Origin: G965250275 sp965250275
Lineage (GTDB): Bacteria; Pseudomonadota; Alphaproteobacteria; Rhodobacterales; Rhodobacteraceae
DNA length: 64,000 bases
Assembly: GCA_965250275.1 (NCBI GenBank)
Contig: OZ252297.1
Location: 1,426,001 to 1,490,000 of the forward strand
Direction: 5' to 3'
Position 1 is the first letter of the stretch. Each line of letters opens with the position of its first letter. The translations under genes and the position numbers were made by a program. The notes under the pieces were generated by a model. It made no database searches, was not told where the DNA came from, and saw only the letters and a program-made list of their open reading frames with translations. Positions 1 to 8,430 of this stretch are shown in pieces.

Positions 1-471
1 TGCGGCACGAATGGCGCCGATATCCGAGACCACGCCTGTGGCGGTTTCGTTATGCGTGGCCAGCACCGCTTTGATCCGGTGATTGGTGTCGGCGGCGAGT
101 GCCTCCTGATACCGGTCCGCTGGCAGGCCATCGCCCCACTCTGTTTCAATCACGGTCACGATCAGACCGAGCTGCTCACACATTCCGATCCAGCGGTGTG
201 AGAACATCCCGTTGCGGGCCGCCAGGACATGATCACCAGGAGAAAGCGTGTTGGACAGCGCAGCTTCCCAGCCACCTGTTCCCGATGACGGAAAAATCGC
301 GATCTCGGCGCTGTCGGCCTTGATCACTGATTTCACACCGGAACGCGCAGGTTGCAGGATCTCTCCAAACAGAGAGGACCGGTGGTCGATCGTGGGCATG
401 TCACAGGCTTTGCGCACCACTTCGGGAATGTTGGTGGGCCCCGGAATAAAGACTGGGTTTTGCTGACTCAT
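1..471 (-). CDS. bhcA: Aspartate/serine-glyoxylate aminotransferase, 5' part only (BhcA-like)
   Basis: N-terminal 157 codons of a class V PLP aminotransferase; the gene runs off the left edge, so the PLP lysine is not visible. The start IPGPTNIPE, the FPSSGTGGWEAAL stretch, the ARNGMFSHRW stretch and ATHNETATGV are those of the serine-glyoxylate/aspartate-glyoxylate aminotransferase group. In Paracoccus and many Roseobacters this enzyme is BhcA, which makes glycine from glyoxylate with aspartate as amino donor, the first step of the beta-hydroxyaspartate cycle. The divergent IclR gene next door is the arrangement known for bhcR-bhcABCD, which favours BhcA over a serine-cycle SgaA. The downstream bhcBCD genes would lie left of this window and cannot be checked here. 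Confidence 0.8.
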   Translation of the reverse strand, partial: MSQQNPVFIPGPTNIPEVVRKACDMPTIDHRSSLFGEILQPARSGVKSVIKADSAEIAIFPSSGTGGWEAALSNTLSPGDHVLAARNGMFSHRWIGMCEQLGLIVTVIETEWGDGLPADRYQEALAADTNHRIKAVLATHNETATGVVSDIGAIRAA

Positions 472-533
472 GACCGTTTCCTCCATCGTGTTGGAGCGAA
501 CGTAGGAGAAGATGCAGCAGAGCACAATTTTTT

Positions 534-548
534 TGAAAATGTTTTTCA
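534..548. promoter_or_regulatory. Inverted repeat, candidate BhcR operator
   Basis: TGAAAA-TGT-TTTTCA is a perfect 6-base inverted repeat around a 3-base centre, 62 bases upstream of the bhcA start codon. Short AT-rich palindromes of this kind are typical IclR-family targets, but no binding is shown. Confidence 0.4.
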
Positions 549-593
549 TTTCCATTGAGTCAGAGAAAAATATATGTTTTACAATGGCTTGAA

Positions 594-612
594 TTTTTCA
601 CATAGCGAAAAA
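594..612. promoter_or_regulatory. Inverted repeat, second candidate operator near bhcR
   Basis: TTTTTC-(7)-GAAAAA is a perfect 6-base inverted repeat about 27 bases upstream of the bhcR start, placed to allow autoregulation. A-tract composition alone could produce it by chance. Confidence 0.3.
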
Positions 613-639
613 GAAAATCACTTTTTGTAAGAGGGTCTG

Positions 640-1488
640 ATGAACACTCCAGAATCTGCAGGCGAATTAGATCGGCGCGCGCGTGGGCGACCCCGCGACT
701 GGCATGACAAGACCGCCCAGAACACCATCAAGTCTTTGGACCGCGCAATTGTCGTTTTGGAGCGATTGGGTGAGGTTGGAGAAGCGACGCTGACCGAGCT
801 TGCGGGAGACCTCGATCAGTCGCCCGCCACCGTCTACCGCGTCTTCATCACGATGCAAGGACGTGGGCTGGTTGAGTTCGACGAAAATCTGCAAGTCTGG
901 CAAGTCGGTGCAGGGGCCTTTCGGATCGGGTCGCATTTCCTGCGCCGGACCACGCTGATCGAACGCGCCCGGCCTGAGATGCGAGCTTTGATGGGTGCCA
1001 CGGGCGAAACAGCGAATCTGGGCGTGGAACGTGACGGAGAAGTTCTGTTTGTCAGCCAGGTCGAAACCCATGCGAGCATCCGCGCATTTTTTCCGCCCGG
1101 CACCCTGTCGCCCATGCATGCCTCAGGCATCGGCAAAGCGCTGCTCGCCGTGTTGCCGGCGGACCGCCGCGAACATGTTCTGACCCAGAAGGCGCGAGAA
1201 GCGTTCACGCCCTATTCATTGGTGGACCGGTCGGAACTGGAAGCGGATTTGGAAGTCATTCGGGAGCGAGGCTACGCTGTCGATGCTGAGGAACGGACAG
1301 CTGGGATGCGATGCATCGCGGCGCCGATTTTCGACGCGTATGGTGAGCCGCTGGCTGGAATTTCCGTGTCCGGTCCCACCAGCCGGGTTGGGCCGGACAC
1401 GATACCGGGCATCGGCGAAAAGGTAGTTGCGGCTGCCGAGCGCCTGACAATTGCCTTGGGTGGGCAGCCGCGCCAGACAGTCGAGTAA
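640..1488 (+). CDS. bhcR: IclR-family transcriptional regulator, BhcR-like
   Basis: 282 residues. A basic N-terminal arm (RGRPRD, residues 15-20) precedes the IclR winged helix-turn-helix (about residues 27-90, recognition helix near SPATVYRVF). The C-terminal effector domain (about 100-275) contains the family stretch SPMHASGIGKALLA. It starts at ATG after GAGGG. IclR domains bind small organic acids; BhcR of Paracoccus is reported to respond to glyoxylate and to control the divergent bhc genes. The back-to-back arrangement with the aminotransferase gene supports the same role here. A regulator of another pathway sharing this layout is possible but less likely. Confidence 0.8.
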   Translation: MNTPESAGELDRRARGRPRDWHDKTAQNTIKSLDRAIVVLERLGEVGEATLTELAGDLDQSPATVYRVFITMQGRGLVEFDENLQVWQVGAGAFRIGSHFLRRTTLIERARPEMRALMGATGETANLGVERDGEVLFVSQVETHASIRAFFPPGTLSPMHASGIGKALLAVLPADRREHVLTQKAREAFTPYSLVDRSELEADLEVIRERGYAVDAEERTAGMRCIAAPIFDAYGEPLAGISVSGPTSRVGPDTIPGIGEKVVAAAERLTIALGGQPRQTVE

Positions 1489-1560
1489 GGTCAACCTGCA
1501 CTGAAGCGTGCGTTTATCTTTAGCCGCGGTCGCCGCGTTGCAAAAGTGTCAGGCCCAAAT

Positions 1561-1893
1561 TCAGGTGCAGACCACCTGCGCAAAGAACTCCGCAGAGATG
1601 TTCTGGTACATCGTGCCGCGCACAACCTTACACCCGGTGGCCGTTTCAATCGCGCGGTATGCCTGCGTTGTCTTCGTCACCGCAGGAGGGCCAAAGAGCT
1701 GATAGTTTGGCATGGGCGCACGCACCGCTTTGTAGGTGAGCGGTGCCTCCGAAATCTGCGTGACGGACCAACTGCGCTGCAGAACGGTGACCTGTTGGCT
1801 TTCGGCCCGCGAAATTTCGATCTCGGGAATGCCAAGCTCGGCGCACCCGCTCAAAAGAAGAGCCCCGATCAGGGCGGTCAGAACACGCCGCAT
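1561..1893 (-). CDS. Small secreted lipoprotein, unknown function
   Basis: 110 residues with a short positively charged start, a hydrophobic stretch and a lipobox LSGC near residues 14-17, so it is probably lipid-anchored. The mature part is polar, with two further cysteines (in TGCKV and near the C-terminus) that could form a disulfide. I do not recognise the family. It stands alone between bhcR and allE and reads opposite to bhcR. Confidence 0.6.
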   Translation of the reverse strand: MRRVLTALIGALLLSGCAELGIPEIEISRAESQQVTVLQRSWSVTQISEAPLTYKAVRAPMPNYQLFGPPAVTKTTQAYRAIETATGCKVVRGTMYQNISAEFFAQVVCT

Positions 1894-1960
1894 ATTGCCT
1901 CTCTATGCAGTCCCCTATGCGCGGGATGCTACAGCGCCGCGCGTCAGGGGGAAACCGTTT

Positions 1961-2794
1961 TCAACCACTAAACGGCTTTAGCGGCATATGCCGGTTGACG
2001 TCCTTGTAGAGCAGATAGCGAAATCGTCCGGGGCCGCCGGCATAGCAGGCTTGTGGGCAGAAAGCCCGCAGCCACATGTAATCTCCGGCCTCGACTTCGA
2101 CCCAATCCTGATTCAGGCGATAGACTGCCTTGCCTTCAAGCACGTAGAGACCGTGTTCCATAACGTGCGTTTCGGCAAAGGGAATGACGGCGCCGGGTTC
2201 GAACGTGACGATATTGACGTGCATATCGTGGCGCAGGTCGTCGCCCGCCACAAATCGCGTCGTGGCCCACCGCCCATCGGTGCCGGGCATCTCTGTTGGT
2301 GCGACATCCGCCTCATTGGTGACGAATGGTTCAGGATGTGCCAGCCCCTCCACCGCGGCATAGGCCTTGCGCAGCCAGTGAAAGCGGGCTGCGGGTCCGG
2401 CTCGATTGTGCACGGACCACTTGCAGCCTGCAGGCAGATAGGCGTACCCGCCGGGCTCCAGAACATGCGGGTTTTCGTCGATCGTCAGAGTGATTGCTCC
2501 ATCCACGACAAACAAGACCCCCTCAGCCGCCGGGTCGGTTTCGGGTCGATCGCTTCCCCCGCCGGGCTGCACTTCCATGATGTAATGCGAAAAGCTCTCT
2601 GCAAAGCCGCTGAGCGGACGCGCCAGAACCCAAAGGCGGGTGCCCTCCCAGAACGGTAGGGCGCTGGTCACAATGTCCTGCATCGTCCCGCGTGGGATAA
2701 CGGCGTAAGCGTCGGTAAAAACAGCGCGCCCTGTCAGCAACTCCGACTGATCCGGATGCCCTCCGGTCGGGGCATAGTACGATGGCTTGGTCAT
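1961..2794 (-). CDS. allE: (S)-ureidoglycine aminohydrolase, bicupin
   Basis: 277 residues from the ATG at 2794 (MTKPSYYAP). Two cupin domains: one around the VLFVVDGAITL and YLPAGCKW stretches, the second with the metal-site stretch ETHVMEHGLYVLEG. AllE (YlbA) releases ammonia from (S)-ureidoglycine to give ureidoglycolate with Mn2+ during purine/allantoin breakdown, which ultimately yields glyoxylate. No other ureide gene is adjacent, so it acts as an orphan here, although it sits beside glyoxylate-related genes. An in-frame start 10 codons upstream exists, but family proteins begin near the chosen one. Confidence 0.82.
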   Translation of the reverse strand: MTKPSYYAPTGGHPDQSELLTGRAVFTDAYAVIPRGTMQDIVTSALPFWEGTRLWVLARPLSGFAESFSHYIMEVQPGGGSDRPETDPAAEGVLFVVDGAITLTIDENPHVLEPGGYAYLPAGCKWSVHNRAGPAARFHWLRKAYAAVEGLAHPEPFVTNEADVAPTEMPGTDGRWATTRFVAGDDLRHDMHVNIVTFEPGAVIPFAETHVMEHGLYVLEGKAVYRLNQDWVEVEAGDYMWLRAFCPQACYAGGPGRFRYLLYKDVNRHMPLKPFSG

Positions 2795-2992
2795 GAAATC
2801 TCTGATCCCTTGGACTATCCACATAGAATGTCGCGATTAGTCGCGGCTGGCCAAGACTTGCCGGGCAAACAGGATTATCTGGAATTTTTTGAATATGGTG
2901 GCGGGTACTGCAGGTCTTGGACAAGCGTGAGTCACCGGTGTATCCATGCAGAGGAGCTGCGGTGCGCAGCGAAGGATCGAGCGAGGATTGCT

Positions 2993-3352
2993 ATGAAACG
3001 ATTGATGTGCGGTGTCGCTCTTGTACTGGCCTGCGGGATTGCCGGGTCAGGTGTCGCGGCGAAATCTCTGGGCAGGATTGCGTCTGATACAGGCTTGTCG
3101 CCAGAAGATTTCACCATCCTGGAGCAGACGGGTGCCACGCTTTATCAGGGCGCCACGCCTCAGAAAGGGGCCAAGGCGAACTGGAGCAATGCCAAGAGCG
3201 GGTCGACAGGTGTGGCAGAGATCACGGAGGTTTCTGGCAACTGCGTGCGCCTTGCGCATGTGGCGACGACTGGTTCCACGGGCCAGACCGTCAGGATCAA
3301 CACCCACCGCTGCAAGTCCGCGAACGGCGAGTGGCTGTTGCAGGCTGAATAG
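2993..3352 (+). CDS. Small secreted protein, surface-antigen-like
   Basis: 119 residues from the ATG at 2993, following a purine-rich GAAGGA/GAGCGAGGA region. It has a signal peptide of about 23 residues (MKRLMCGVALVLACGIAG..., cleavage near VAA-KS). The mature part has a WSNAKSGSTG stretch followed by two cysteines (in GNCVRL and HRCKS) and an EWLLQ end. This resembles the 17-kDa surface-antigen type fold (W-N-SG...C-R...W), but the match is loose. The gene is divergent from allE. The open frame continues upstream without a better start. Confidence 0.55.
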   Translation: MKRLMCGVALVLACGIAGSGVAAKSLGRIASDTGLSPEDFTILEQTGATLYQGATPQKGAKANWSNAKSGSTGVAEITEVSGNCVRLAHVATTGSTGQTVRINTHRCKSANGEWLLQAE

Positions 3353-3507
3353 CGCCGGAACATCTGTGGCAGAGACCCGATTTCGGTCCAGACAGGGGTT
3401 TTCGCGGTCCGGCAATGTTCTCCGCAGTCAGGGATTGGTCACCGCGCCGAGCGGGGTCGATATGCGCCGCCGAACCCATGGATTGATAAGAGCAAGGAAA
3501 ACCTGCA

Positions 3508-4269
3508 ATGAGCCTGCCGAAGCCTCCGTCTTTTCGTCTGGATGGTCAGACGGCGCTCGTAACCGGTGCATCTTCCGGGATTGGACTGGGCGCCGCAGTG
3601 GCGCTGGCCGAGGCCGGCGCACATGTGGTCTGTGCGGCACGCGGGGCCGACCGGCTGGGGGCTGCGGTCGATCAGATGACCAGCGAAGGCTGGTCCGTGG
3701 AAAGCCTCGTGCTCGATCAGAGCGATTTGGAGGCGCTGGAGCGTGCGATGCATGGCCGCGTGTTCGATGTTGTGGTCAACTCGGCGGGGACAGCCCATCC
3801 GCATTTCGCTCTGGACACCCAGCCCGAGGATTTTGATCGGGTCATCTCGCTTAACCTGCGATCCGCGTATTTTTTGTCCACCCATGCTGCGCGCGCGCTC
3901 AAAGCGGCGGGGCGACCCGGTTCCTTGATCCACATCTCCAGCCAGATGGGACAGGTTGGCGGTGTCAAACGTACCGTGTATTGCGCCTCGAAATTCGGTC
4001 TGGAAGGCATGGTCAAGGCGATGGCGCTGGAGTGGGCCACAGACAATATCCGGGTGAACACCGTCGCCCCGACATTTGTGCGTACACCGCTCACCGCCGC
4101 AACCTTTGCACAGCCCGAGCAAGTCAAATGGATCATGGACAAAATCAAGTTGGGCCGCGTTGGTGAGGTCGAAGACATCATGGGAGCGGTGCTCTATCTG
4201 GCGTCCAGTGCATCGTCGATGGTGACAGGTACCTCGCTGTTGGTCGATGGAGGCTGGACGGCGGACTGA
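3508..4269 (+). CDS. SDR-family NAD(P)-dependent oxidoreductase
   Basis: 253 residues, the usual length for a classical short-chain dehydrogenase. Cofactor motif TGASSGIG at residues 19-26, NSAG (variant of NNAG) at 91-94, catalytic serine in HISSQ (144-145), Tyr158 and Lys162 in YCASK. The C-terminus LLVDGGWTAD is typical. Substrate cannot be read from the sequence; family members reduce 3-oxoacyl, sugar-acid or alcohol substrates. It starts at ATG after AAGGAAAA. It is monocistronic and faces rsgA. Confidence 0.85.
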   Translation: MSLPKPPSFRLDGQTALVTGASSGIGLGAAVALAEAGAHVVCAARGADRLGAAVDQMTSEGWSVESLVLDQSDLEALERAMHGRVFDVVVNSAGTAHPHFALDTQPEDFDRVISLNLRSAYFLSTHAARALKAAGRPGSLIHISSQMGQVGGVKRTVYCASKFGLEGMVKAMALEWATDNIRVNTVAPTFVRTPLTAATFAQPEQVKWIMDKIKLGRVGEVEDIMGAVLYLASSASSMVTGTSLLVDGGWTAD

Positions 4270-4343
4270 CGGCCCGCCGCGCTTGCGAGGATCGATCGGC
4301 TGGCCCGGTCTTCAGGGATCGGACCAGCCCTCGCACTCCGCTG

Positions 4344-5426
4344 TTAGTGCCGTTGTCCTTTCAGTTTCTGGATTTGACGGATCGTCTTTCCCAGAGCTTT
4401 ATCCCGCGATTTGCGCTCAGCGAGCGTGGCCGTGTTAAACGCGTCTTCTGCTTGCAGCTTCTGCCAGCGCTGCATCCGGGCCTGATCGATTATGCCCGCG
4501 GACAGGGCGTCCTGAATGGCGCAGCCCGGCTCTGTTTCGTGCTGGCAGTCGTTGAAACGGCACCGCGTGGCCAGCTCTTCGAGGTCGGCAAACAACGTAC
4601 CGATTCCTGTCGCAGCGTCAGTAACCTGCAGCTCCCTCATCCCCGGCGTATCCAGCACCAGAGCGCCGCCCGGGATCATGTGCAACTGGCGCCGGGTCGT
4701 CGTGTGCCGCCCCTTGGCATCGTCTTCACGGATGCCTTGCGTGGCAATCGACGTCGACCCAACCAACGCATTGGTCAGAGTGGATTTGCCCACGCCGGAT
4801 GATCCGAGAAATGCAACGGTGTGCCCCGGGCCGCACCACGCGGCAAGCTTTTCTTTTGGCGCGTGTCCCCGGGCATCCAGTGTCACGACCGGAACAGTGT
4901 CCGACACTGCGGCAGCAGCCTCGGCATACTCACGCCAGTCGCTGGCCGTGTCGGCCTTGGTCAGCACAATCACGGGGTCGATCTCTGCCTCAAACGCGAG
5001 AGCCAGGTACCGCTCAAGGCGGGCGATATTAAAGTCAGCGTTGCACGAGGACACGACAAAGATCGTGTCGATGTTGGCGGCCACCAGCTGGATCTGCCGT
5101 CCGGTTCCCGGCGCGCGCCGTTTGATCAGGCTCTTGCGGATCAGTCGCCGGCTGGACGCAGGGCGCACGGCGTCATAGAGCAACCAGTCGCCGACGGTCG
5201 CATCCGGGATCGGGGGCAGAGTGGTGTCAATGCCATCGCCCATGACATGAACACCGCTGCGGTGCTGTTCTACAATCCGTACCGGTGGCGTGCGTTCAAG
5301 CTCGTCTGTGCCGATCTGTTGGGCAAAATGAGGTTGCCATCCCAGTTTCTGAAGGGGCGAAATGTGCCGCGTGCCATCTTGCTTCGCGGGCGCGGAAGGA
5401 AAAAAGTCGGAGTAGTCCCGTGTCAT
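4344..5426 (-). CDS. rsgA: Ribosome small-subunit-dependent GTPase A
   Basis: 360 residues. N-terminal OB-fold region, then a circularly permuted GTPase: LTKAD (G4) at 155-159 precedes the P-loop GSSGVGKS at 208-215 and DTPG (G3) at 259-262. The C-terminal zinc knuckle has C289, C294, H296 and C302. RsgA releases late assembly factors from the 30S subunit. The permuted motif order and zinc site make the assignment firm. Confidence 0.95.
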   Translation of the reverse strand: MTRDYSDFFPSAPAKQDGTRHISPLQKLGWQPHFAQQIGTDELERTPPVRIVEQHRSGVHVMGDGIDTTLPPIPDATVGDWLLYDAVRPASSRRLIRKSLIKRRAPGTGRQIQLVAANIDTIFVVSSCNADFNIARLERYLALAFEAEIDPVIVLTKADTASDWREYAEAAAAVSDTVPVVTLDARGHAPKEKLAAWCGPGHTVAFLGSSGVGKSTLTNALVGSTSIATQGIREDDAKGRHTTTRRQLHMIPGGALVLDTPGMRELQVTDAATGIGTLFADLEELATRCRFNDCQHETEPGCAIQDALSAGIIDQARMQRWQKLQAEDAFNTATLAERKSRDKALGKTIRQIQKLKGQRH

Positions 5427-5695
5427 TGCAGTCTGCTTTCACGTCGCAGCCGCGGGTCTTTCCCGTGGCCGAAGTGTCAATCTGATATGAAGATGCAATC
5501 CAAAAGCCCCGCGGACACGATCCGCGGTTCACTGTCTTTGGCGATGTTGCATCGGGAGGCACTGTGCCTCCCCACTTCAGCAGGGCATAAAATCTCCGTT
5601 CCTGTGCGCTCGACTTAGAGAGGCACCGCGCCGGTTTCAAGCACCAAGCTGACTGATACAGACGGCAGGCCAAAAAAAGAGCAGGCACCCAGGGA
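5427..5695. other. Intergenic region with palindromes
   Basis: 269 bases upstream of rsgA and downstream of the M20 gene, with no credible gene. It contains CCGCGG-(7)-CCGCGG (5509-5527) and a perfect 9-base palindrome with a single central base (5554-5572, GGGAGGCAC-T-GTGCCTCCC). The rsgA promoter should be here. Confidence 0.4.
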
Positions 5696-6847
5696 CTAAG
5701 AAGTGTCCAGCAGATCGCGTGTAATGCGCTCGAAGATCGCGCTGCCGATCGGGGTCAGATCGTCGGGAAAATCATAATCCGGGTTGTGAAGGGCGGCATA
5801 TTCCACTCCCGGCCCCAGGCAGAGCATTGCGGACTTCGCCCCCCAGCCGAATACCCCGAAATCTTCAGACGCCCGCATGGGAAGCCCGTCCGCTCCGTGC
5901 TCGATCCCAATGGCGTCCATGGCTGCCGTTGCCACCCTTGTTGCGTCCGGATCGTTGAGAGAGGCTGCAAACTCGTCCTGCAGGTCGATTTCCAAGGTCA
6001 GTCCCGCGCCATCCGCGGTTGACTGCGCCACTGCACGGGCGCGTCCGATCATATCTTCGAGGTTGGCATCGCTCGCCGCGCGCAGAGTGACGTACAGGCT
6101 TGCCGCCCCGGGTGAAATCCCAAAGGTCGGTTCTCCCATCTGGATGTGCGTCAAGGTGGCCAGCCGGAAGTCCGCATCCAGCGGTCCCCCCGGCCCCAGC
6201 GCGCGCAAAGCCGGAATCAAAGCGGCGATGGATTCGGCCGGCGAAGTCCCATCTTCGGGTGTTGCGGCATGCGCGGTCTTGCCGGTCAGTTGGATCGCAA
6301 GACCCACCGATGCGCAGTTGATCAACCCAGGCCGCGTGGCGACAAATCCGAAAGGGCGGCCCGGCTCGACATGAATGGCAAACGCCCAATCCGGTGCAAT
6401 GTCCTGAAAGGCCGGGTCGGCGACAACAGCCTTGGCGCCACTGCCATCCTCTTCGGCGGGCTGGAACATCAGGACCACACGTCCCGTACGGGGCGGGTTG
6501 CGTTTGATCAGACGGCCTAGTGCCAAAAGCATGGTCATATGGCCGTCATGACCACACAGATGACCCTTGCCCGGAACTTGAGAGACCCAAGGGGCATCCG
6601 AAAGCTCCTGAATCGGGAGGGCGTCCAGTTCGGCGCGGAACATGACGGTCGGGCCGGCTCTGCCGCTTTCAAATACGGCGGCGACCCCGTGACCGCCCAG
6701 CCCGGTGAGGATCTGTGCAGGGCCCAAAGCATCCAGCGCCTTGACGATGGTTGCGGCAGTCCGGGCTTCTTCGCCGGAGATCTCGGGCCACATATGGAGG
6801 GTGCGTCGAAACTCGGTCAGCTCGATCAGGTCTTTGTTCGTGAGCAT
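5696..6847 (-). CDS. M20-family amidohydrolase (N-acyl-amino-acid or hippurate hydrolase type)
   Basis: 383 residues. Di-metal peptidase motifs: CGHDGH at 98-103, PAEE at 130-133, the inserted dimerisation domain with GKTAHAATPEDG, and ASEDFG near the C-terminus. These features are those of M20D aminoacylases/carboxypeptidases (HipO, AbgB, IAA-amino-acid hydrolase relatives). It probably hydrolyses an N-acyl amino acid; the acyl group cannot be predicted. The neighbouring rsgA reads the same way, but the 269-base gap argues against an operon. Confidence 0.85.
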   Translation of the reverse strand: MLTNKDLIELTEFRRTLHMWPEISGEEARTAATIVKALDALGPAQILTGLGGHGVAAVFESGRAGPTVMFRAELDALPIQELSDAPWVSQVPGKGHLCGHDGHMTMLLALGRLIKRNPPRTGRVVLMFQPAEEDGSGAKAVVADPAFQDIAPDWAFAIHVEPGRPFGFVATRPGLINCASVGLAIQLTGKTAHAATPEDGTSPAESIAALIPALRALGPGGPLDADFRLATLTHIQMGEPTFGISPGAASLYVTLRAASDANLEDMIGRARAVAQSTADGAGLTLEIDLQDEFAASLNDPDATRVATAAMDAIGIEHGADGLPMRASEDFGVFGWGAKSAMLCLGPGVEYAALHNPDYDFPDDLTPIGSAIFERITRDLLDTS

Positions 6848-7055
6848 GGTCGCACCTTAGGTCAAACCGGGCGGGGCGTCGACTAAAACAATGAAATCGT
6901 TGTGACAAATCTCGAGTGCGCGTTGTGGTTCTGAAGGTGACACGCCCTCGAACAGAGTGAATTCTGAGTGAATCGGATACGCTAAAGTGATGTGTTCGAT
7001 GCGTCCGGGCACACAGAATCCTTGTCTGGGCAGAATTCCGCGGCTATGCCTAACA

Positions 7056-7220
7056 GCGACGCACGGGAGAACCGGTCGCATTGACCGGTGCCGAAGGAGC
7101 AACCGCCCCGGAAACTCTCAGGCTACAAGGACCGCGTGTCACAAAACAGACTCTGGAGAGATTCCGTGACTCGCGGGACGCCGAAGGGATAACGATCTCA
7201 GGCAAAAGGACAGAGGGGGC
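7056..7220 (+). promoter_or_regulatory. Tandem glycine riboswitch upstream of gcvT
   Basis: Two consecutive glycine aptamers. Aptamer 1 spans about 7058-7136 (ACGGGAGAACC ... GCCGAAGGAGCAACC ... AACTCTCAGGCTACAAGGACCG). Aptamer 2 spans about 7150-7218 (CTCTGGAGAG ... GCCGAAGGGATAAC ... ATCTCAGGCAAAAGGACAGAG). The GCCGAAGG, CTCAGGC(A)AAAGGAC and GGAGAG blocks repeat in the same order, as in Rfam glycine riboswitches. The element ends about 80 bases before the gcvT start and should turn on gcvTHP when glycine is high. I see no strong terminator stem between it and gcvT, so control may act on translation initiation. Confidence 0.95.
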
Positions 7221-7298
7221 ATCATGGGCGGGCCGATGGCGCGCCCCGGATGCCGGACGGTTTGCACGCAGATCAGATGGCCAGAAAAGGAATGGGCC

Positions 7299-8411
7299 AT
7301 GACGACGTTGCACCGCACGCCTCTCACTGATCTTCACGCCGAACTCGGCGGCAAGCTTGTGCCTTTCGCTGGGTACGAAATGCCGGTTCAGTTCGCCGGA
7401 ATCATGGCAGAGCACAACCATACGCGCACCAAGGCCGGACTGTTTGACGTCAGCCACATGGGTCAGGTGATCTTGCGGGGGCCGGACGTCGCAACCGCGT
7501 TCGAAACGCTGGTTCCGGTGGATGTAAAGACCTTGCCCGAAGGCCGACAGCGATACGCGCTATTCACAAACGACGCTGGCGGGATCCGCGACGACCTAAT
7601 GTTTGCGAACCGTGGCGATCATCTCTTTGTGGTGGTTAACGCCGCCTGCAAGGACGACGACATCGCGCATATGCGTGCTGCACTTCCCGGCGAGATCGAT
7701 ATTCAGGTGGTGGAGGACCGGGCTTTGATGGCGCTGCAAGGGCCGCTTGCGGAAACGGTGCTCGCGCGGCTCGCACCGGAAGCGGCTGAGATGCGGTTCA
7801 TGGATGTGCGCAATCTGGACCTTTTGGGCGCGGAGGCCTGGGTGTCCCGCTCGGGGTACACCGGTGAAGACGGCTATGAGATTTCGGTGCCTGCGGAGGC
7901 GGCGGTCGCTCTTGCGCGGGCACTTCTGGACAACGACGAAGTGGCGCCAATCGGTTTGGGGGCCCGCGACAGCCTGCGGCTGGAGGCCGGTCTGTGCCTC
8001 TATGGCCATGACATCGACACGACCACAACGCCAGTGGAAGCCGGTCTGACATGGGCCATCCAGAAATCCCGCCGCACCGGTGGCGCGCGCGCTGGCGGGT
8101 TTCCGGGCGCCCACACCATTCTGGCACAACTCACAGATGGGGTTTCCCGCAAGCGCGTCGGCCTTCGCCCCGAGGGCCGGGCCCCTATGCGCGAGGGCGT
8201 GGAATTGTTTGCCTCCGACAACGGCGGGACCTCCGTCGGCACCATCACATCGGGTGGGTTCGGGCCCACTGTCGGTGGACCGGTCGCAATGGGGTACCTG
8301 AAATCCGACCTCTCGGATCTGGGAACAGTGGTCTACGGTGAGCTTCGGGGGAAACGCCTGCCTCTGACCGTAACCGCGCTGCCTTTCGTCCCCGCAAATT
8401 TCAAACGTTAA
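7299..8411 (+). CDS. gcvT: Glycine cleavage system T protein (aminomethyltransferase)
   Basis: 370 residues from the ATG at 7299 (MTTLHRTPL), preceded by AAAAGGA. GcvT moves the methylene group from the H-protein-bound aminomethyl arm to tetrahydrofolate and releases ammonia. Family features: FDVSHMGQ near residue 50, SRSGYTGEDGYEI in the middle, GLGARDSLRLEAGLCLYGHD, and the C-terminal barrel. It is the first gene of gcvT-gcvH-gcvP, 80 bases below the glycine riboswitch. A longer frame begins at 7224 but overlaps the riboswitch leader and adds non-conserved residues. Confidence 0.95.
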   Translation: MTTLHRTPLTDLHAELGGKLVPFAGYEMPVQFAGIMAEHNHTRTKAGLFDVSHMGQVILRGPDVATAFETLVPVDVKTLPEGRQRYALFTNDAGGIRDDLMFANRGDHLFVVVNAACKDDDIAHMRAALPGEIDIQVVEDRALMALQGPLAETVLARLAPEAAEMRFMDVRNLDLLGAEAWVSRSGYTGEDGYEISVPAEAAVALARALLDNDEVAPIGLGARDSLRLEAGLCLYGHDIDTTTTPVEAGLTWAIQKSRRTGGARAGGFPGAHTILAQLTDGVSRKRVGLRPEGRAPMREGVELFASDNGGTSVGTITSGGFGPTVGGPVAMGYLKSDLSDLGTVVYGELRGKRLPLTVTALPFVPANFKR

Positions 8412-8430
8412 AAAGAAGGACCTAACCATC

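Larger units (their letters stand above)
472..639. promoter_or_regulatory. Divergent bhcA/bhcR control region
   Basis: This 168-base, visibly AT-rich spacer lies between two divergent start codons. It holds two perfect short inverted repeats (534-548 and 594-612) and several A/T tracts. It must carry both promoters. By analogy with IclR regulators it probably carries the BhcR operator; that is inference. Confidence 0.6.
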
